From Streptomyces sp. SW4 (GTDB taxonomy: Bacteria; Actinomycetota; Actinomycetes; Streptomycetales; Streptomycetaceae): DNA of 64,000 nucleotides. Position 1 is the stretch's first letter. Every line of letters starts with the position of its first letter. Shown here one piece after another: positions 54,486 to 64,000 of this stretch. The notes beneath the pieces are model-generated. The model did no database searches. It saw only the letters and a list, made by a program, of their open reading frames with translations, and was not told the origin of the DNA. Position numbers and translations under genes: made by a program. The stretch spans positions 3,779,001-3,843,000 of the forward strand of contig QKWM01000004.1 in NCBI GenBank assembly GCA_003248315.1. The letters run 5' to 3'.

Positions 54486-55379
54486 TCACAGCGCCGCCCG
54501 GATCGCCCCGTCGATGTCGGGGAACGCGAACCGGAACCCCGACTCCAGCAACCGCGTCGGCCGGACCCGTGCGCTGCCCAGCACCTCCCCGGCCATCTCC
54601 CCGAGAACCGCCCGCAGGACCGGTGCCGGCACCGCGAAGGGCGTCGGGCGGTGCAGCACGCGTCCCATGGCCGCGGTGATCTCACGGTTCGTCAGCGGCT
54701 CGGGGGCGGTCAGGTTGAACGGGCCCGACAGGTCGTCCCGGTCGAGGAGATGACGCAGCGCCGCCACCACGTCGTGCAGCGCGACGAACGACCAGTACTG
54801 GCGTCCGTCGCCCAGCCGCCCGCCCAGCCCCGCCCGGAACAGCGGGAACAGCCGCCCCACGCCCGCCCCGGGCGGCGACGACGAGGCCCGTCCGGGCGAG
54901 GACCGTCCGGACGCCCGCCTCCCGTGCGGGTTCCGCCGCGGCCTCCCAGTCCACGCAGAGCGAGGGCAGGAAACCCCGCCCGGGGGCGCGTCCTCGTCGA
55001 CGGGACGGGCGCCGGTCTCGCCGTAGTAGCCGATCGCGCTGCCGTTCACGAAGACCCGCGGGCGGGGTTCGAGCGTGGCGACCGCTTCGGCCAGCGCCGC
55101 CGTGCCCCGCACCCGGCTGCGGCGCAGCCGGGCCTTGTGGGCGTCGTTCCAGCGGCGGTCGCCGATCCCCGCGCCCGCCAGGTTCACCACGGCGTCGCAC
55201 CCGGCGAGTCCCGCCGCGTCCACCCGCCCGTGCTCGGGGTCCCACCGGACCTCTCCGGGCCCTGTGGGCGCCCGGCGCACCAGGCGCACCACCTCGATCC
55301 CGTCGGCGGTCAGGGACCGCACCAGGGCGCTGCCGATCAGACCGGAGGCGCCGGCCACCGCGACGCGGGAATCTGCCAT
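54486..55379 (-). CDS. TIGR01777-family (SulA/YfcH-like) nucleoside-diphosphate-sugar epimerase-like protein
   Basis: About 298 aa after restoring three bases between about 54860 and 54990. Rossmann start VAVAGASGLIGSALVRSL, then WDPEHG and NLAGAGIGDRRWNDAHK. Active-site region FVNGSAIGYYGETGARPVDE, and C-terminal FNLTAPEPLTNREI and LLESGFRFAFPDIDGAI. This family's reaction is not established; the E. coli YfcH relative is of unknown substrate. Confidence 0.88.
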   Translation of the reverse strand: MADSRVAVAGASGLIGSALVRSLTADGIEVVRLVRRAPTGPGEVRWDPEHGRVDAAGLAGCDAVVNLAGAGIGDRRWNDAHKARLRRSRVRGTAALAEAVATLEPRPRVFVNGSAIGYYGETGARPVDEDAPPGGVSCPRSAWTGRPRRNPHGRRASGRSSPGRASSSPPGAGVGRLFPLFRAGLGGRLGDGRQYWSFVALHDVVAALRHLLDRDDLSGPFNLTAPEPLTNREITAAMGRVLHRPTPFAVPAPVLRAVLGEMAGEVLGSARVRPTRLLESGFRFAFPDIDGAIRAAL

Positions 55380-55573
55380 GCGCCCATCCTGCCCGCTGCC
55401 CCGGCGATCGCGGCCCGGCCCCGCCGCCCGGTGCGTCGCCCGAGACGGACCGTCCGGCCCGCGGGGCAGGCCCCGCCGGTCGCCGCCGCGTCGATCCGGG
55501 GCCGGGCCGCCGTGCGCCCGGGACGACGGCAACCCGGGCCCGTCCCGGTCGTCCGGGCCGTACAGTGATCGCC

Positions 55574-56059
55574 ATGTCCGCTCCGCACATACGCCCGGGC
55601 CGGCCCGAGGACGAGCAGCCGCTGCGCCGGCTGGACCGGGAGACCTGGTCCCCCTCCACGCGGTCGCACCCCGGCCGGGCCCGACGACCCCTTCTTCCGG
55701 GAGCGCTGCGGCCCCGGCGACCACCTGGTCGCGGAGCTCGACGGCCGGGTCGTCGGCTACGTCCGGCTCGGCTTCCCACCGACCTCGCCGCCAACGCCCA
55801 CGTCCGGCGGATCAACGGCCTCGCCGTCGCCGACGCGGCCCGTGGCCGGGGCGTCGGCCGGGCCCTGCTCCGCGCCGCCGTCGAGGAGGCGCGCGGCACC
55901 GGCGCCCGCCGGATCACCCTGCGCGTCCTCGGCCACAACACCGCCGCCCGGCGCCTGTACGAGTCCGAGGGCTTCGTCGTCGAGGGCGTCCAGCCGGAGG
56001 AGTTCTGCCTCGACGGCACCTACGTCGACGACGTGATGATGGGGCGGTCCCTGCGCTGA
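55574..56059 (+). CDS. GNAT-family N-acetyltransferase
   Basis: 162 aa after restoring bases at about 55655, 55683 and 55782. Acetyl-CoA-binding motif A reads RINGLAVADAARGRGVGRALL (R/Q-x-x-G-x-G/A) and the C-terminal motif B ITLRVLGHNTAARRLYESEGF. Starts ATG 55574. Substrate unknown. Convergent with the protease gene; a 36-bp minisatellite fills the junction. Confidence 0.85.
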   Translation: MSAPHIRPGRPEDEQPLRRLDRETWSPSTRSHPGRARRPLLPGALRPRRPPGRGARRPGRRLRPARLPTDLAANAHVRRINGLAVADAARGRGVGRALLRAAVEEARGTGARRITLRVLGHNTAARRLYESEGFVVEGVQPEEFCLDGTYVDDVMMGRSLR

Positions 56060-56073
56060 CCGCCCGCCACCGG

Positions 56074-56180
56074 ACGGCCGGCTACGCGTCCACCGGCGCC
56101 CCGTGTCCACGGCCGGCTACGCGTCCACCGGCGCCCCCGTGTCCACGGCCGGCTACGCGTCCACCGGCGCCCCCGTGTCC
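56074..56180. repeat. 36-bp tandem repeat, three copies, with the protease stop codon in one copy
   Basis: ACGGCCGGCTACGCGTCCAC-CGGCGCCCCCGTGTCC starts at 56074, 56109 and 56145 (35, 36 and 36 bp). Each copy carries CTA in the same register, so on the - strand each encodes the same TGAPVDA-stop ending. Only the third copy is read; the other two are duplicated 3' ends. Confidence 0.9.
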
Positions 56181-57334
56181 ACGGCCGCCGTGGCGTCCGC
56201 CGCGCGCCGGGCCTCGTCGGCGACCTCCGCCGCCGTCAGCACGTATCCGGTCCGGGCGTCGGAGGTGGAGCGGGCGAAGACCACGCCGTACACCCGGCCG
56301 TCCGTGGTCAGCAGCGGTCCGCCGGAGTTGCCCGGGCGGACCGTGGAACGGATCGAGTAGATCTCCCGCGTGACCGTCTCGTCGCTGTAGATGTTCTGGC
56401 CGGTCGCGTGCACCCGGTCGGCGACCGTCGCCGCCCGCAGGTCCAGGTCGCCGTCGTGCGGATAGCCCGCGACCACCGCGGGGTCCCGCGCTCGGCGCCG
56501 TCGTCGAACCGCAGCACGGGCGCCCGCAGATCCGGCACGTACAGCACGGCCACGTCCTTGTCCGGGTCGAACAGCACCACCCGCGCCTCGTACGCCGGCC
56601 CGACCCCGCCCACCCGGACCGTCGGGTCGTCGATGCCGGCCACCACGTGCGCGTTGGTCATCACGTGCTCGCGCGCGTACACGAACCCGCTGCCCTCCCG
56701 GCCCTGGGTGCCGGTGACCCCTCCACCTTGACCGTGCTCAGCTTGGCGGCGTCGGTGGCCGCCGGTGTGACGCTGTCGCCGGACGGCTCGGCGACCCGGG
56801 CCGTCGACTCGCTCTCGAACGGGTTGAACACCTGCGGGAACCCGGCCTCGGTCAGCGCCGAGGTGGCCCGGGAGAACCACGCCGGCGTGGTGTCCGGCAT
56901 CGTCCGCTGCACCGCGCCCAGCAGCGCGGAGTCCCGGATCGCGGAGGTCAGCAGCGGGGACGACGACGCCGCGAGGACGCTCGCCGCCACCCAGGCCACG
57001 ATCAGCACCGCCACCGAGTTGGCCGCCGCCCCGCCGGCCCCGTCGGCCGCCCGGAGCGGCCCGCGGTCCAGCTCCCGGCGCAGCCGCAGCGCCGGCCGCC
57101 CCGCCAGCTCGTGACCGACCGCCGCCGGCACGAGCACCGTCAGCACGGCGGTCACCGTCGCCGCCGTGCCGCCCGCGGACACCGCGTCCATCACCCACGG
57201 CAGGATCCACACGCCGACCACCGCGCCGCCCACGAAGCCGGCCAGCGACACACAGCCGGCCACCAGCCCCGCCGGTAGCCGGAGACCGCGTACGCCGCGA
57301 TCACCAGCACCAGCACGATGTCGAGCAGGTCCAC
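56153..57334 (-). CDS. MarP-like membrane serine protease (CvpA plus trypsin domain)
   Basis: About 394 aa after restoring bases at about 56483, 56718 and 57277. Four N-terminal helices of the CvpA type (DIVLVLVIAAYAVSGYRRGL onward) lead to an extracytoplasmic trypsin-fold domain: MTNAHVVAG (His), FDPDKDVAVLYV (Asp) and TVRPGNSGGPLL (Ser). Mycobacterial MarP relatives maintain acid resistance by processing cell-wall enzymes. It lies next to a peptidoglycan amidase gene. GTG start. Confidence 0.9.
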
Positions 57335-57544
57335 GCGAGCCGCCTTTCCGCCGGACACCTCGACCCGGCCTACCGGACATGGATACGCGGGGAACCGGCC
57401 GGGTGATCAGCCGGACCCGCACCGGCGGCCGGGGAAGCGGCCCCCTGTGCCGGTACCGGGAAAACGCCGCGGACCGGGACGATGGTTCCACCGGGTGGCA
57501 CAGCACACATCGCGGGCGGTCCGATTCCGGCGGACAGTGGGTCC

Positions 57545-58344
57545 ATGCGTGGAGTGCGAAGGGCGTCCGGGGCACGCGGACGCCGTGCGGCGCGCGTTCC
57601 GGGCCCGGCCCTGGTGCTCCTCGGCTGCCTGCCCGGCCTCGCCGCCGTCCTCGCCCTGGCGCTGTGCGCGGCCGGGGTGGAACGGTCCGTCGCGGCGCAG
57701 GCCCGGTCGGCCGCCCGCTCCGCCGACCCGTACACGGCGCCCCGGCCGCGCATCGTGCCCCGGTCCGCCTGGCTGGGCGACGCGGCCCGCGACCAGCCGC
57801 CGCCGCGCTACGACGACCGGGTGGTCGCCGTCTTCGTCCACCACACCGACACCCTCAACGGCTACGACTGCGCCGACGCGCCCCGCATCATCCGCGACCT
57901 GTACACCGGGCAGACCGGTGCCCGGGACTGGGACGACCTCGGCTACAACTTCGTCGTCGACCGCTGCGGCACCATCTACGAAGGCCGCGCCGGCGGTGTC
58001 GACCGCGCCGTCACCGGCGCCCACACCCAGGGCTTCAACCACCGCACCACCGGCGTCGCCGCGCTCGGCACCTTCACCGCCGGGTCCCCGTGCCCCGGGC
58101 GCTGACCGACGCCATCGCCGCCCTGGCCGCGTGGAAGCTGGGCCCCTCGGGAACCGATCCGCGTGCCACCGTCCGCCTGGTCTCCAGCAACGGCCTCAGC
58201 CGGTACGCCGCCGGTGCCACGGCCACCCTGCCGGCCGTCGCCGGTCACGACCAGGGCTACCAGACCAGCTGCCCGGGCGCCGCCCTCAGCGCCCGCCTCC
58301 CGGAGATCAGGCAGCGCGCCGCCGCCCTCCAGGACCGCCCCTAG
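57545..58344 (+). CDS. Secreted peptidoglycan-recognition/N-acetylmuramoyl-L-alanine amidase
   Basis: 266 aa after restoring one base at about 58091. Signal-anchor segment (ALVLLGCLPGLAAVLALAL), then a PGRP/amidase_2 domain: IVPRSAWLGD, AVFVHHTDTLNGY (Zn His), DLGYNFVVDRCGTIYEGR, TGAHTQGFN (second Zn His) and the end YQTSCPG (Cys ligand). Expected to cleave or bind peptidoglycan stem peptides. Divergent from the MarP-like protease; the pair suggests joint cell-wall processing. Its stop overlaps the DUF4240 stop. Confidence 0.88.
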
Positions 58345-58860
58345 TCGCCGCCGAACCGCTCCCACAGGCGCGGGAGACGCTCCGCCAGCGCCCGGTCGTC
58401 CTCCAGGTCGAGGGGGGTGCCCAGCGGTTCCGCGGGGCGGGGGCGATGCCCAGGTCCGGGCGACCGTGCCGGTCAGCTGCTCGTAGGCCTCGTCGGCCGC
58501 GTAGCCCAGGTCCTCGCCGTCGCCGTCCAGCTCCTCGTCGAACTCCTCCAGCAGCTCCGCCAGCGCGTCCGGGTCGTGCACCGCGCCCTCGTACACCTCG
58601 CGGCCCTGGCCGATCAGCCAGCACCGGAAGTAGTCGAACGCGTCGTCGCTCGCCCCGCCCAGCAGCACCCAGGCCGCGCCCCACAGATCCCAGGTGAAGG
58701 CCCGGTTGTAGCGGGCCTCGAAGTGACGGGCGAAGTCCAGGACCATGTCCGGGTCCAGCTGGAGGAGCCGTTCGACGAGCAGGTCGGCCTGTTCCTCGGG
58801 GTCGCCCTCGGCGGCCTCGCGGGTGGCGTCGATCAGCTCCCAGAACTCCGTCTCGTCCAT
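58341..58860 (-). CDS. DUF4240 protein
   Basis: 173 aa after restoring two bases near 58437 and 58455. Begins MDETEFWELIDATREAAEGD and contains FARHFEARYNRAFTWDLWGAAWVLLGGASDDAFDYFRCWLIGQG, the DUF4240 pattern. Cytoplasmic, acidic, function unknown. Its stop codon overlaps that of the convergent amidase gene by two bases. Confidence 0.82.
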
Positions 58861-58975
58861 CACGGGTCCAGCATCGGCCCTGGGCGTGCGCGGCGCACGC
58901 GGAATGCGGCGGTTCGTCCGTCCGGGGGCACGGCCCGAGGGACACACCGCCCGGACCGCACCGCGCGGGACGCCC

Positions 58976-59956
58976 CTAGTCCTCGTACAGCCCCGCCAGC
59001 CGCCGTGCGTCCCGGGCGAACCGCTCCCGCAGGCCCGCGGGGGCCAGCACCTCCACCTCCGGCCCCAGGGCGGTCAGCTGCGTGTGCGCGACCTCCTCCG
59101 ACTCCACCGGCACCGTCACCGTGACCCGGCCCTGGGCGTCCGGCGCGTCCGCACCGGCGAGCGCCTCCCGGCGGAGAGCGCGCCCACGGCGTGCGGCAGC
59201 GCGCGCACCCCCTGCGGAGTCAGCCGCACCACCACCTCGGCCCGCAGGATCGACCGTGCGAACTGCTCGGCCCGCTCCGCCCAGAAGGCGGGCAGGTCGA
59301 ACTCCTCGTCCCGCTCGAACCGCTCCGCGCCGGCCTCCACCGAGGCGAACCGGTCGATCCGGTAGACCCGGAACGAGCCGCCGCCGCCCGCCCGGACGGC
59401 CCGCGCGCACAGGTACCAGACCCCGGCCTTGAGCACCAGCCCGTACGGCTCCAGCTCCCGGCCGACCTCCGTCTCCCCGCGCCGGTAGCGGGCGGTGATG
59501 CGCCGGTCGTCCCACACCGCGTCCGCGACCGCCGGCAGCAGCTCGGGCGTCTGCGGCTCCCGGAACCAGTTCGGCGCGTCCAGGTGGAAGCGCTGCGCCG
59601 CGGTGCGGGAGGCGTCCCGCAGCGAGGGCAGCAGGGCCGCGGAGACCTTCAGCCGGGCCGCGGAGGCCGCGTCCTCCAGGCCCATCTCGCGCAGCGCTCC
59701 CGGCACCCCGACAGGAACAGCGCCTCCGCCTCGCTGCGGTGCAGGCCCGTCAGCCGGGTGCGGTAGCCGCCGATCAGCCGGTAGCCGCCGGCCCGCCCCC
59801 GGTCGGCGTAGACCGGCACCCCGCCTCCGACAGGGCCTGCGCGTCCCGGGTGACGGTCCGCTCCGACACCTCCAGCTCCCGCGCCAGCTCGGCGGCGGTC
59901 ATGGACGGGCGGGACTGGAGCAGCAGGACCATCTTGATGAGGCGGGCGGCGCGCAT
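58976..59956 (-). CDS. WYL-domain transcriptional regulator
   Basis: 327 aa after restoring three bases near 59185, 59707 and 59818. N-terminal winged helix (RLIKMVLLLQSRPSMTAAEL, LEVSERTVTRDAQALSEAG) followed by a WYL ligand domain (ARYRRGETEVGRELEPYGLV, KAGVWYLCARAV, FRVYRIDRFASV) and a C-terminal WCX extension. Ligand unknown. Confidence 0.88.
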
Positions 59957-60025
59957 GGCCACATGATGCAGGAAACGCGGGAGGGCCCCGCCGCGGCGGG
60001 GGCCCTCCACACGACCGTCCGGCCC

Positions 60026-62727
60026 TTACAGGCCGTAGCGCTCGCGCGCCTCCTTCACGGCCGTCGCCTTGACCTCGCCGCGCTTGGCGAGCTGCGCCAG
60101 CGCCGCGACGACGATCGACTCGGCGTCGACGCCGAAGTGGCGGCGGGCGTCCTCACGGGTGTCCGACAGGCCGAAGCCGTCGGCGCCCAGCGAGGACCAG
60201 TCCTGCTCGACCCACTGCGCGATCTGGTCGGGGACCTGGCGCATGTAGTCGGACACGGCCAGCACCGGGCCCTCGGCGCCCTGCAGCGCCTGGCGGACGT
60301 ACGGCACCCGCTCCTCGCCGCGCAGCAGCGCCGCGTCGGCCTCCATCGCGTCCCGGCGCAGCTCGGTCCAGGAGGTGGCGGACCACACGTCGGCGGCCAC
60401 GCCCCACTCCTCGGCGAGCAGCTTCTGCGCCTTCAGCGCCCAGTGGATCGCCGTGCCGGAGCCCAGCAGCTGGATGCGCGGGGCGTTCGCCGCCGGGGTC
60501 AGGCCCGCCGACTCCGCGGTGTTGAAGCGGTACAGGCCCTTGACGATGCCCTCGTCGATGCCGAGGCCCTGCGGCTTGGCGGGCTGCGGCAGCGGCTCGT
60601 TGTAGACCGTCAGGTAGTAGAAGACGTCCTGGTCCTCGCCCGGCTTGGCCTCGCCGTACATCCGGCGCAGACCCTCCTTGACGATGACCGCGATCTCGTA
60701 CGCGAACGCCGGGTCGTACGTCAGCGACGCCGGGTTGGTCGCGGCGATCACCGGGGTGTGGCCGTCGGCGTGCTGCAGGCCCTCACCGGTCAGCGTGGTG
60801 CGGCCGGCGGTGGCGCCGATGAGGAAGCCGCGGCCGAGCTGGTCGCCGAGCTGCCACATCTGGTCGGCCGTGCGCTGCCAGCCGAACATCGAGTAGAAGA
60901 TGTAGAACGGGATCATCGTCTCGCCGTGCGTCGCGTACGACGTCGACGCGGCGATGAAGTCGGCCATGGACCCGGCCTCGGTGATCCCCTCGTTGAGGAT
61001 CTGGCCGTTGGTGGCCTCCTTGTAGTACATCAGCTGGTCGCGGTCGACCGGCTCGTACGTCTGGCCCTTCGGCGAGTAGATGCCCAGCGACGGGAAGAGC
61101 GACTCCATGCCGAAGGTGCGCGCCTCGTCCGGGACGATCGGCACCCAGCGCTTGCCGGTCTCCTTGTCGCGCACCAGGTCCTTGACCAGACGCACGAAGG
61201 CCATGGTCGTGGCCACGTTCTGCGAGCCGGAGCCCTTGTCGAAGGCGGTGAACGCCTTGTCGGCCGGGGCCGGCAGCGGCGCGACCGGGTGGACGCGGCG
61301 GGCCGGGGCCGGACCGCCGAGGGCGGCGCGGCGCTCCTGGAGGTAGCGGACCTCGGGGAGTCGGCGCCCGGGTGGCCGTAGGGGACCACGCCGTCGACGA
61401 AGTCGCTGTCCTTGATCGGCAGGCCGAGCAGGTCGCGCATGTTCTTGAACTCGTCCACCGTCAGTTTCTTCATCTGGTGGTTGGCGTTCTTGGACGCGAA
61501 GCCCTCGCCGAGGGTGTGGCCCTTGACCGTCTGGGCCAGGATCACGGTCGGCGCGCCCTTGTGCTCCACGGCCGCCTTGTACGCGGCGTAGACCTTGCGG
61601 GCCTCGTGGCCGCCGCGCGAGACGTGGAAGCACTCGAGGATCTTGTCGTCGCTCAGCAGCTTCGCCATCTCGACGAGCGCCGGGTCCTTGCCGAAGAAGT
61701 CCTCGCGGATGTAGGCGGCGCCCCGGGTCTGGTACGTCTGGATCTGCGCGTCGGGTACCTCGCGCAGCCGGCGTACCAGCGCGCCCGTGGTGTCGAGCTG
61801 GAACAGCTCGTCCCAGGCGGTGCCCCACAGCGTCTTGATCACGTTCCAGCCGGCGCCGCGGAACTGGGCCTCCAGCTCCTGCACGATCTTGAAGTTGGCG
61901 CGGACCGGGCCGTCCAGGCGCTGGAGGTTGCAGTTGATGACGAAGGTGAGGTTGTCCAGCTCCTCGCGGGCGGCGAGCGCGAGGGCCGCCGTCGACTCGG
62001 GCTCGTCCATCTCGCCGTCGCCGAGGAACGCCCACACATGGGAGTCGGAGACGTCCTTGATGCCGCGGTTGGTCAGGTAGCGGTTGAACCGCGCCTGGTA
62101 GATCGCGGAGAGCGGGCCGAGGCCCATCGACACGGTCGGGAACTCCCACAGCCAGGGCAGCCGGCGCGGGTGCGGGTACGAGGGCAGGCCGTTGCCGCCG
62201 GACTCGCGGCGGAAGTTGTCCAGCTGCGTCTCGTTCAGCCGGCCGTCGAGGAAGGCGCGGGCGTAGATGCCGGGGGAGGCGTGGCCCTGGATGTAGAGCT
62301 GGTCGCCGGAGCCGTCACCCTCCTTGCCGCGGAAGAAGTGGTTGAAGCCGGTCTCGTAGAGCCAGGCCGCGGAGGCGAAGGTGGCGATGTGGCCGCCGAC
62401 GCCGTACTTGCTGCCGCGGGTCACCATCGCCGCCGCGTTCCAGCGGTTCCAGGCGGTGATCCGCTGCTCCATCTCCTCGTCGCCGTCCACGGCGGGCTCG
62501 GCGGAGGTGGGGATGGTGTTGACGTAGTCCGTCTCCAGGAGCTTCGGCAGGGCGACGCCGGCTCCCTCGGCTCGCTCCAGCGTGCGGCGCATCAGGTACG
62601 CGGCACGGTGCGGCCCGGCCGCCTTGGCAACGGCGTCCAGGGAGGCCTGCCATTCGGCGGTCTCCTCCGGGTCGCGGTCCGGGAGCTGGTCGAGCTCGCT
62701 CGGCTGGATGGCGTTGGGGTCGGTCAT
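60026..62727 (-). CDS. aceE: Pyruvate dehydrogenase E1 component
   Basis: Homodimeric E1 of the pyruvate dehydrogenase complex, 900 aa, the usual length, after restoring one base at about 61355 (GGGG for GGGGG). ThDP motif: FLGDGEMDEPES to NLTFVINCNLQ (GDG-x26-N). Other conserved regions: RGSKYGVGGHIATFAS, YGEAKPGEDQDVFYYLT and DVWSATSWTELRRDAMEAD. ATG start. Depends on lipoyl groups supplied by the LipB/LipA pathway encoded at 48.6-50.5 kb. A perfect palindrome lies upstream, next to the GntR gene. Confidence 0.97.
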
Positions 62728-62848
62728 GTCGCCGCCTTCCTCAGTCGAAGGGGGTTCCCTCATCGGTAAGGGGATCGGGGGTGCCCTTGGTCTTTGGCAG
62801 GACAGGGCGCGGGGCTCTGGTGCGAGCCCGTCGGTGACTGTAACTCCC

Positions 62849-62865
62849 TGATCGATGATCGATCA
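62849..62865. promoter_or_regulatory. Perfect palindrome TGATCGAT-G-ATCGATCA upstream of aceE
   Basis: A 17-bp perfect palindrome 122-138 bases upstream of the aceE start, in the gap to the GntR-family gene. Size and symmetry fit a GntR/FadR-type operator. Confidence 0.6.
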
Positions 62866-63037
62866 AAGGGTTGAGGGCGAAAACCTCTCGATCCCGAGAA
62901 AGTCGGCACGGGGTGCCTTCGGCGATGGCACGGGGTGACTGCTGAGGTCGGGGGTTTGTGCAGGTGAGAGGGGTGGTGCGCGGATGAGCTCGGGGGTTCG
63001 CGGGTGTGCGGCGGCTGCGGGTTCGTGGGTGCTCGCC

Positions 63038-63108
63038 CGCGCAGTTCCCCGCGCCCCTTTCACCGGCGTCGGCGCCGGCGCCCCTTCAGGGGCGCGGGGA
63101 ACTGCGCG
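63038..63108. repeat. Dispersed Streptomyces inverted repeat
   Basis: CGCGCAGTTCCCCGCGCCCC-T and its complement form a 21-bp perfect stem around a 29-nt GC-rich loop. From memory this AGTTCCCCGCGCCCCT element is scattered through Streptomyces intergenic regions. A second palindrome, GGGGGCGGAGCCCCC (63184-63198), another common element, follows. The rest of 62866-63234 shows nothing else. Confidence 0.7.
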
Positions 63109-63234
63109 ACCAGCCCCGACGAACCCGCACCCGCCCGACACACCGCGCCCCCCGAGCTCTCCGGCGTCCGCACACGGGGGTCCGGGGGCGGAGCCCCCGG
63201 GGACGGGACGGGAAGGGGCGGCGGGGGCGAAGAA

Positions 63235-63858
63235 CTAGGCGCGGGGCGCGCAGCCCAGGACGTGGGCCTTGACGATCTCGGCGATACGGGGATCGCGGCG
63301 CCGGAAGGCCGCGACCAGCTCCTCGTGCTCCTCCGCGTACGACTGCTGCACGGTCCCCAGCCACCGGATCGACAGCGCCGTGAACACCTCGATCCCCAGC
63401 CCCTCCCACGTGTGCAGCAGCACCGAGTTGCCGGCGGCCCGCACCAGCTCCCGGTGGAAGGCGACCGTGTGCCGCACCTGGGCCGTGCCGTCGGCGGCGC
63501 GGTCGGCCTCGTACAGCGCGTTGACGTGCGGTTCGAGCGCCGAGCAGTCCCGCGCCAGCCGGTCCGCCGCCAGCTCCGCGGCGATGGCCTCCAGACCGGC
63601 CCGCACCGGGTAGCTCTCCTCCAGGTCGGCCGCGGTCAGGTTCCGCACCCGCACGCCCTTGTTCGGCGCCGACTCGATCAGCCGCAGCGACTCCAGCTCG
63701 CGCAGCGCCTCCCGCACCGGCGTCTGGCTGACCTCCAGCTCGGTGGCGATCCGCCGCTCCACGATCCGCTCGCCCGGCTGCCAGCGACCGCTGATGATCC
63801 CCTCCAGGATGTGCTCGCGGATCTGCTCGCGCAGCGAGTGGACGACGGGGGCGGTCAT
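63235..63858 (-). CDS. GntR/FadR-family transcriptional regulator
   Basis: 207 aa, intact. Winged HTH (LREQIREHILEGIISGRWQP, VSQTPVREALRELESLRLIE) and an FCD-type helical effector domain with metal-ligand pattern (Asp-x3-His types: TVAFHRELVRAAGN, EEHEELVAAFRRRD, KAHVLGC). AAGGAG precedes the ATG. Positioned directly upstream of aceE with a palindrome between them, so it may control pyruvate dehydrogenase in the manner of PdhR; this is inferred. Confidence 0.88.
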   Translation of the reverse strand: MTAPVVHSLREQIREHILEGIISGRWQPGERIVERRIATELEVSQTPVREALRELESLRLIESAPNKGVRVRNLTAADLEESYPVRAGLEAIAAELAADRLARDCSALEPHVNALYEADRAADGTAQVRHTVAFHRELVRAAGNSVLLHTWEGLGIEVFTALSIRWLGTVQQSYAEEHEELVAAFRRRDPRIAEIVKAHVLGCAPRA

Positions 63859-64000
63859 GAGGGCTCCTTCGCGGGGGCCGCGGCCGGCCCCGAGGGCGTT
63901 GACGCTTAGACAATACGGCCGCGAGCGCTCGGCGGAAGGGCGCATACGGGCGCTTTCACGCAGGTGAGACGAGACTTACACGCCGTGGCCGGGCGGGAAC

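Noticed and set aside
54035..54685. A 216-codon - strand frame ending in the 54.0-54.5 kb gap
   Set aside because: It overlaps the TIGR01777 gene in another frame, is Arg/Gly/Pro-rich and sits over a degenerate tandem repeat.

Overview
The window is high-GC actinobacterial chromosome, almost certainly from a Streptomyces. Evidence is the codon use (third positions nearly all G/C), the frequent GTG starts, the gene families and the gene order. The set aceE, lipB, lipA, glnA, glnII, an amylopullulanase, a secreted alpha-amylase, malEFG with aglA and a LacI-type regulator, glnE, nadE, glnA2 and panB matches the core-chromosome order I remember from S. coelicolor. This is core genome: no plasmid, phage, transposase, tRNA, rRNA or CRISPR was found.

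The main technical feature is nearly sixty apparent frameshifts spread over about thirty otherwise well-conserved genes. Nearly all sit in runs of G or C, and nearly all are explained by one missing base. Putting one base back at each site restores full-length proteins (for example GlnII 343 aa, NadE 584 aa, GlnA2 453 aa). I therefore read them as homopolymer under-calling in the assembly, not as pseudogenes. Such genes are annotated across their whole span with the break points given.

Layout. 0-5 kb: DrrAB-like ABC exporter, panB, a membrane endonuclease/phosphatase-family protein, an MFS exporter with an operator-like palindrome, and a remnant of a PIN-domain gene. 5-13 kb: glnA2, nadE, a VOC protein and glnE, with a G-tract region upstream of nadE and two minisatellites downstream of it. 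13-28 kb: a PAP2-type membrane protein, then the maltose/starch locus: malR, divergent malEFG-aglA, a secreted alpha-amylase and an approximately 1,810-aa amylopullulanase, with CTTGC/GCAAG operator-like elements before malR, malE, the amylase and the pullulanase. 28-31 kb: a small tautomerase-like protein, then an operon of metal-dependent hydrolase, ferredoxin-type reductase and TetR regulator. 31-45 kb: a mostly uncharacterised stretch with a membrane protein, TPR protein, His-rich lipoprotein, DUF1996 secreted protein, epimerase, winged-helix regulator with a small Cys-Cys ORF before it, glnII, a secreted double-psi-barrel protein, ArsC-like protein, HTH_42 protein and HEAT-repeat protein. 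45-50.5 kb: glnA, RDD and DUF4191 membrane proteins, lipA and lipB. 50.5-60 kb: TPR regulator, FAD oxidoreductase, TIGR01777 epimerase, GNAT, MarP-like protease, PGRP amidase, DUF4240 and WYL regulator. 60-64 kb: aceE and a GntR regulator.

Functional links. Nitrogen: three glutamine synthetase-family genes and the adenylyltransferase GlnE lie within 41 kb. GlnR-type boxes are visible before glnA (strong) and glnII (weaker). Only GlnA carries the tyrosine that GlnE modifies. Starch: the two secreted amylases make maltodextrins, MalEFG imports them, AglA hydrolyses them and MalR presumably represses the set. Lipoyl/pyruvate: lipA and lipB supply the lipoyl cofactor of the complex whose E1 subunit is AceE. 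The best candidates for undescribed biology are minisatellites concentrated at convergent gene ends, a start-codon hairpin at 28.1 kb, the Cys-Cys small ORF at 38.3 kb, and a helical secreted module that appears in two otherwise unrelated proteins.
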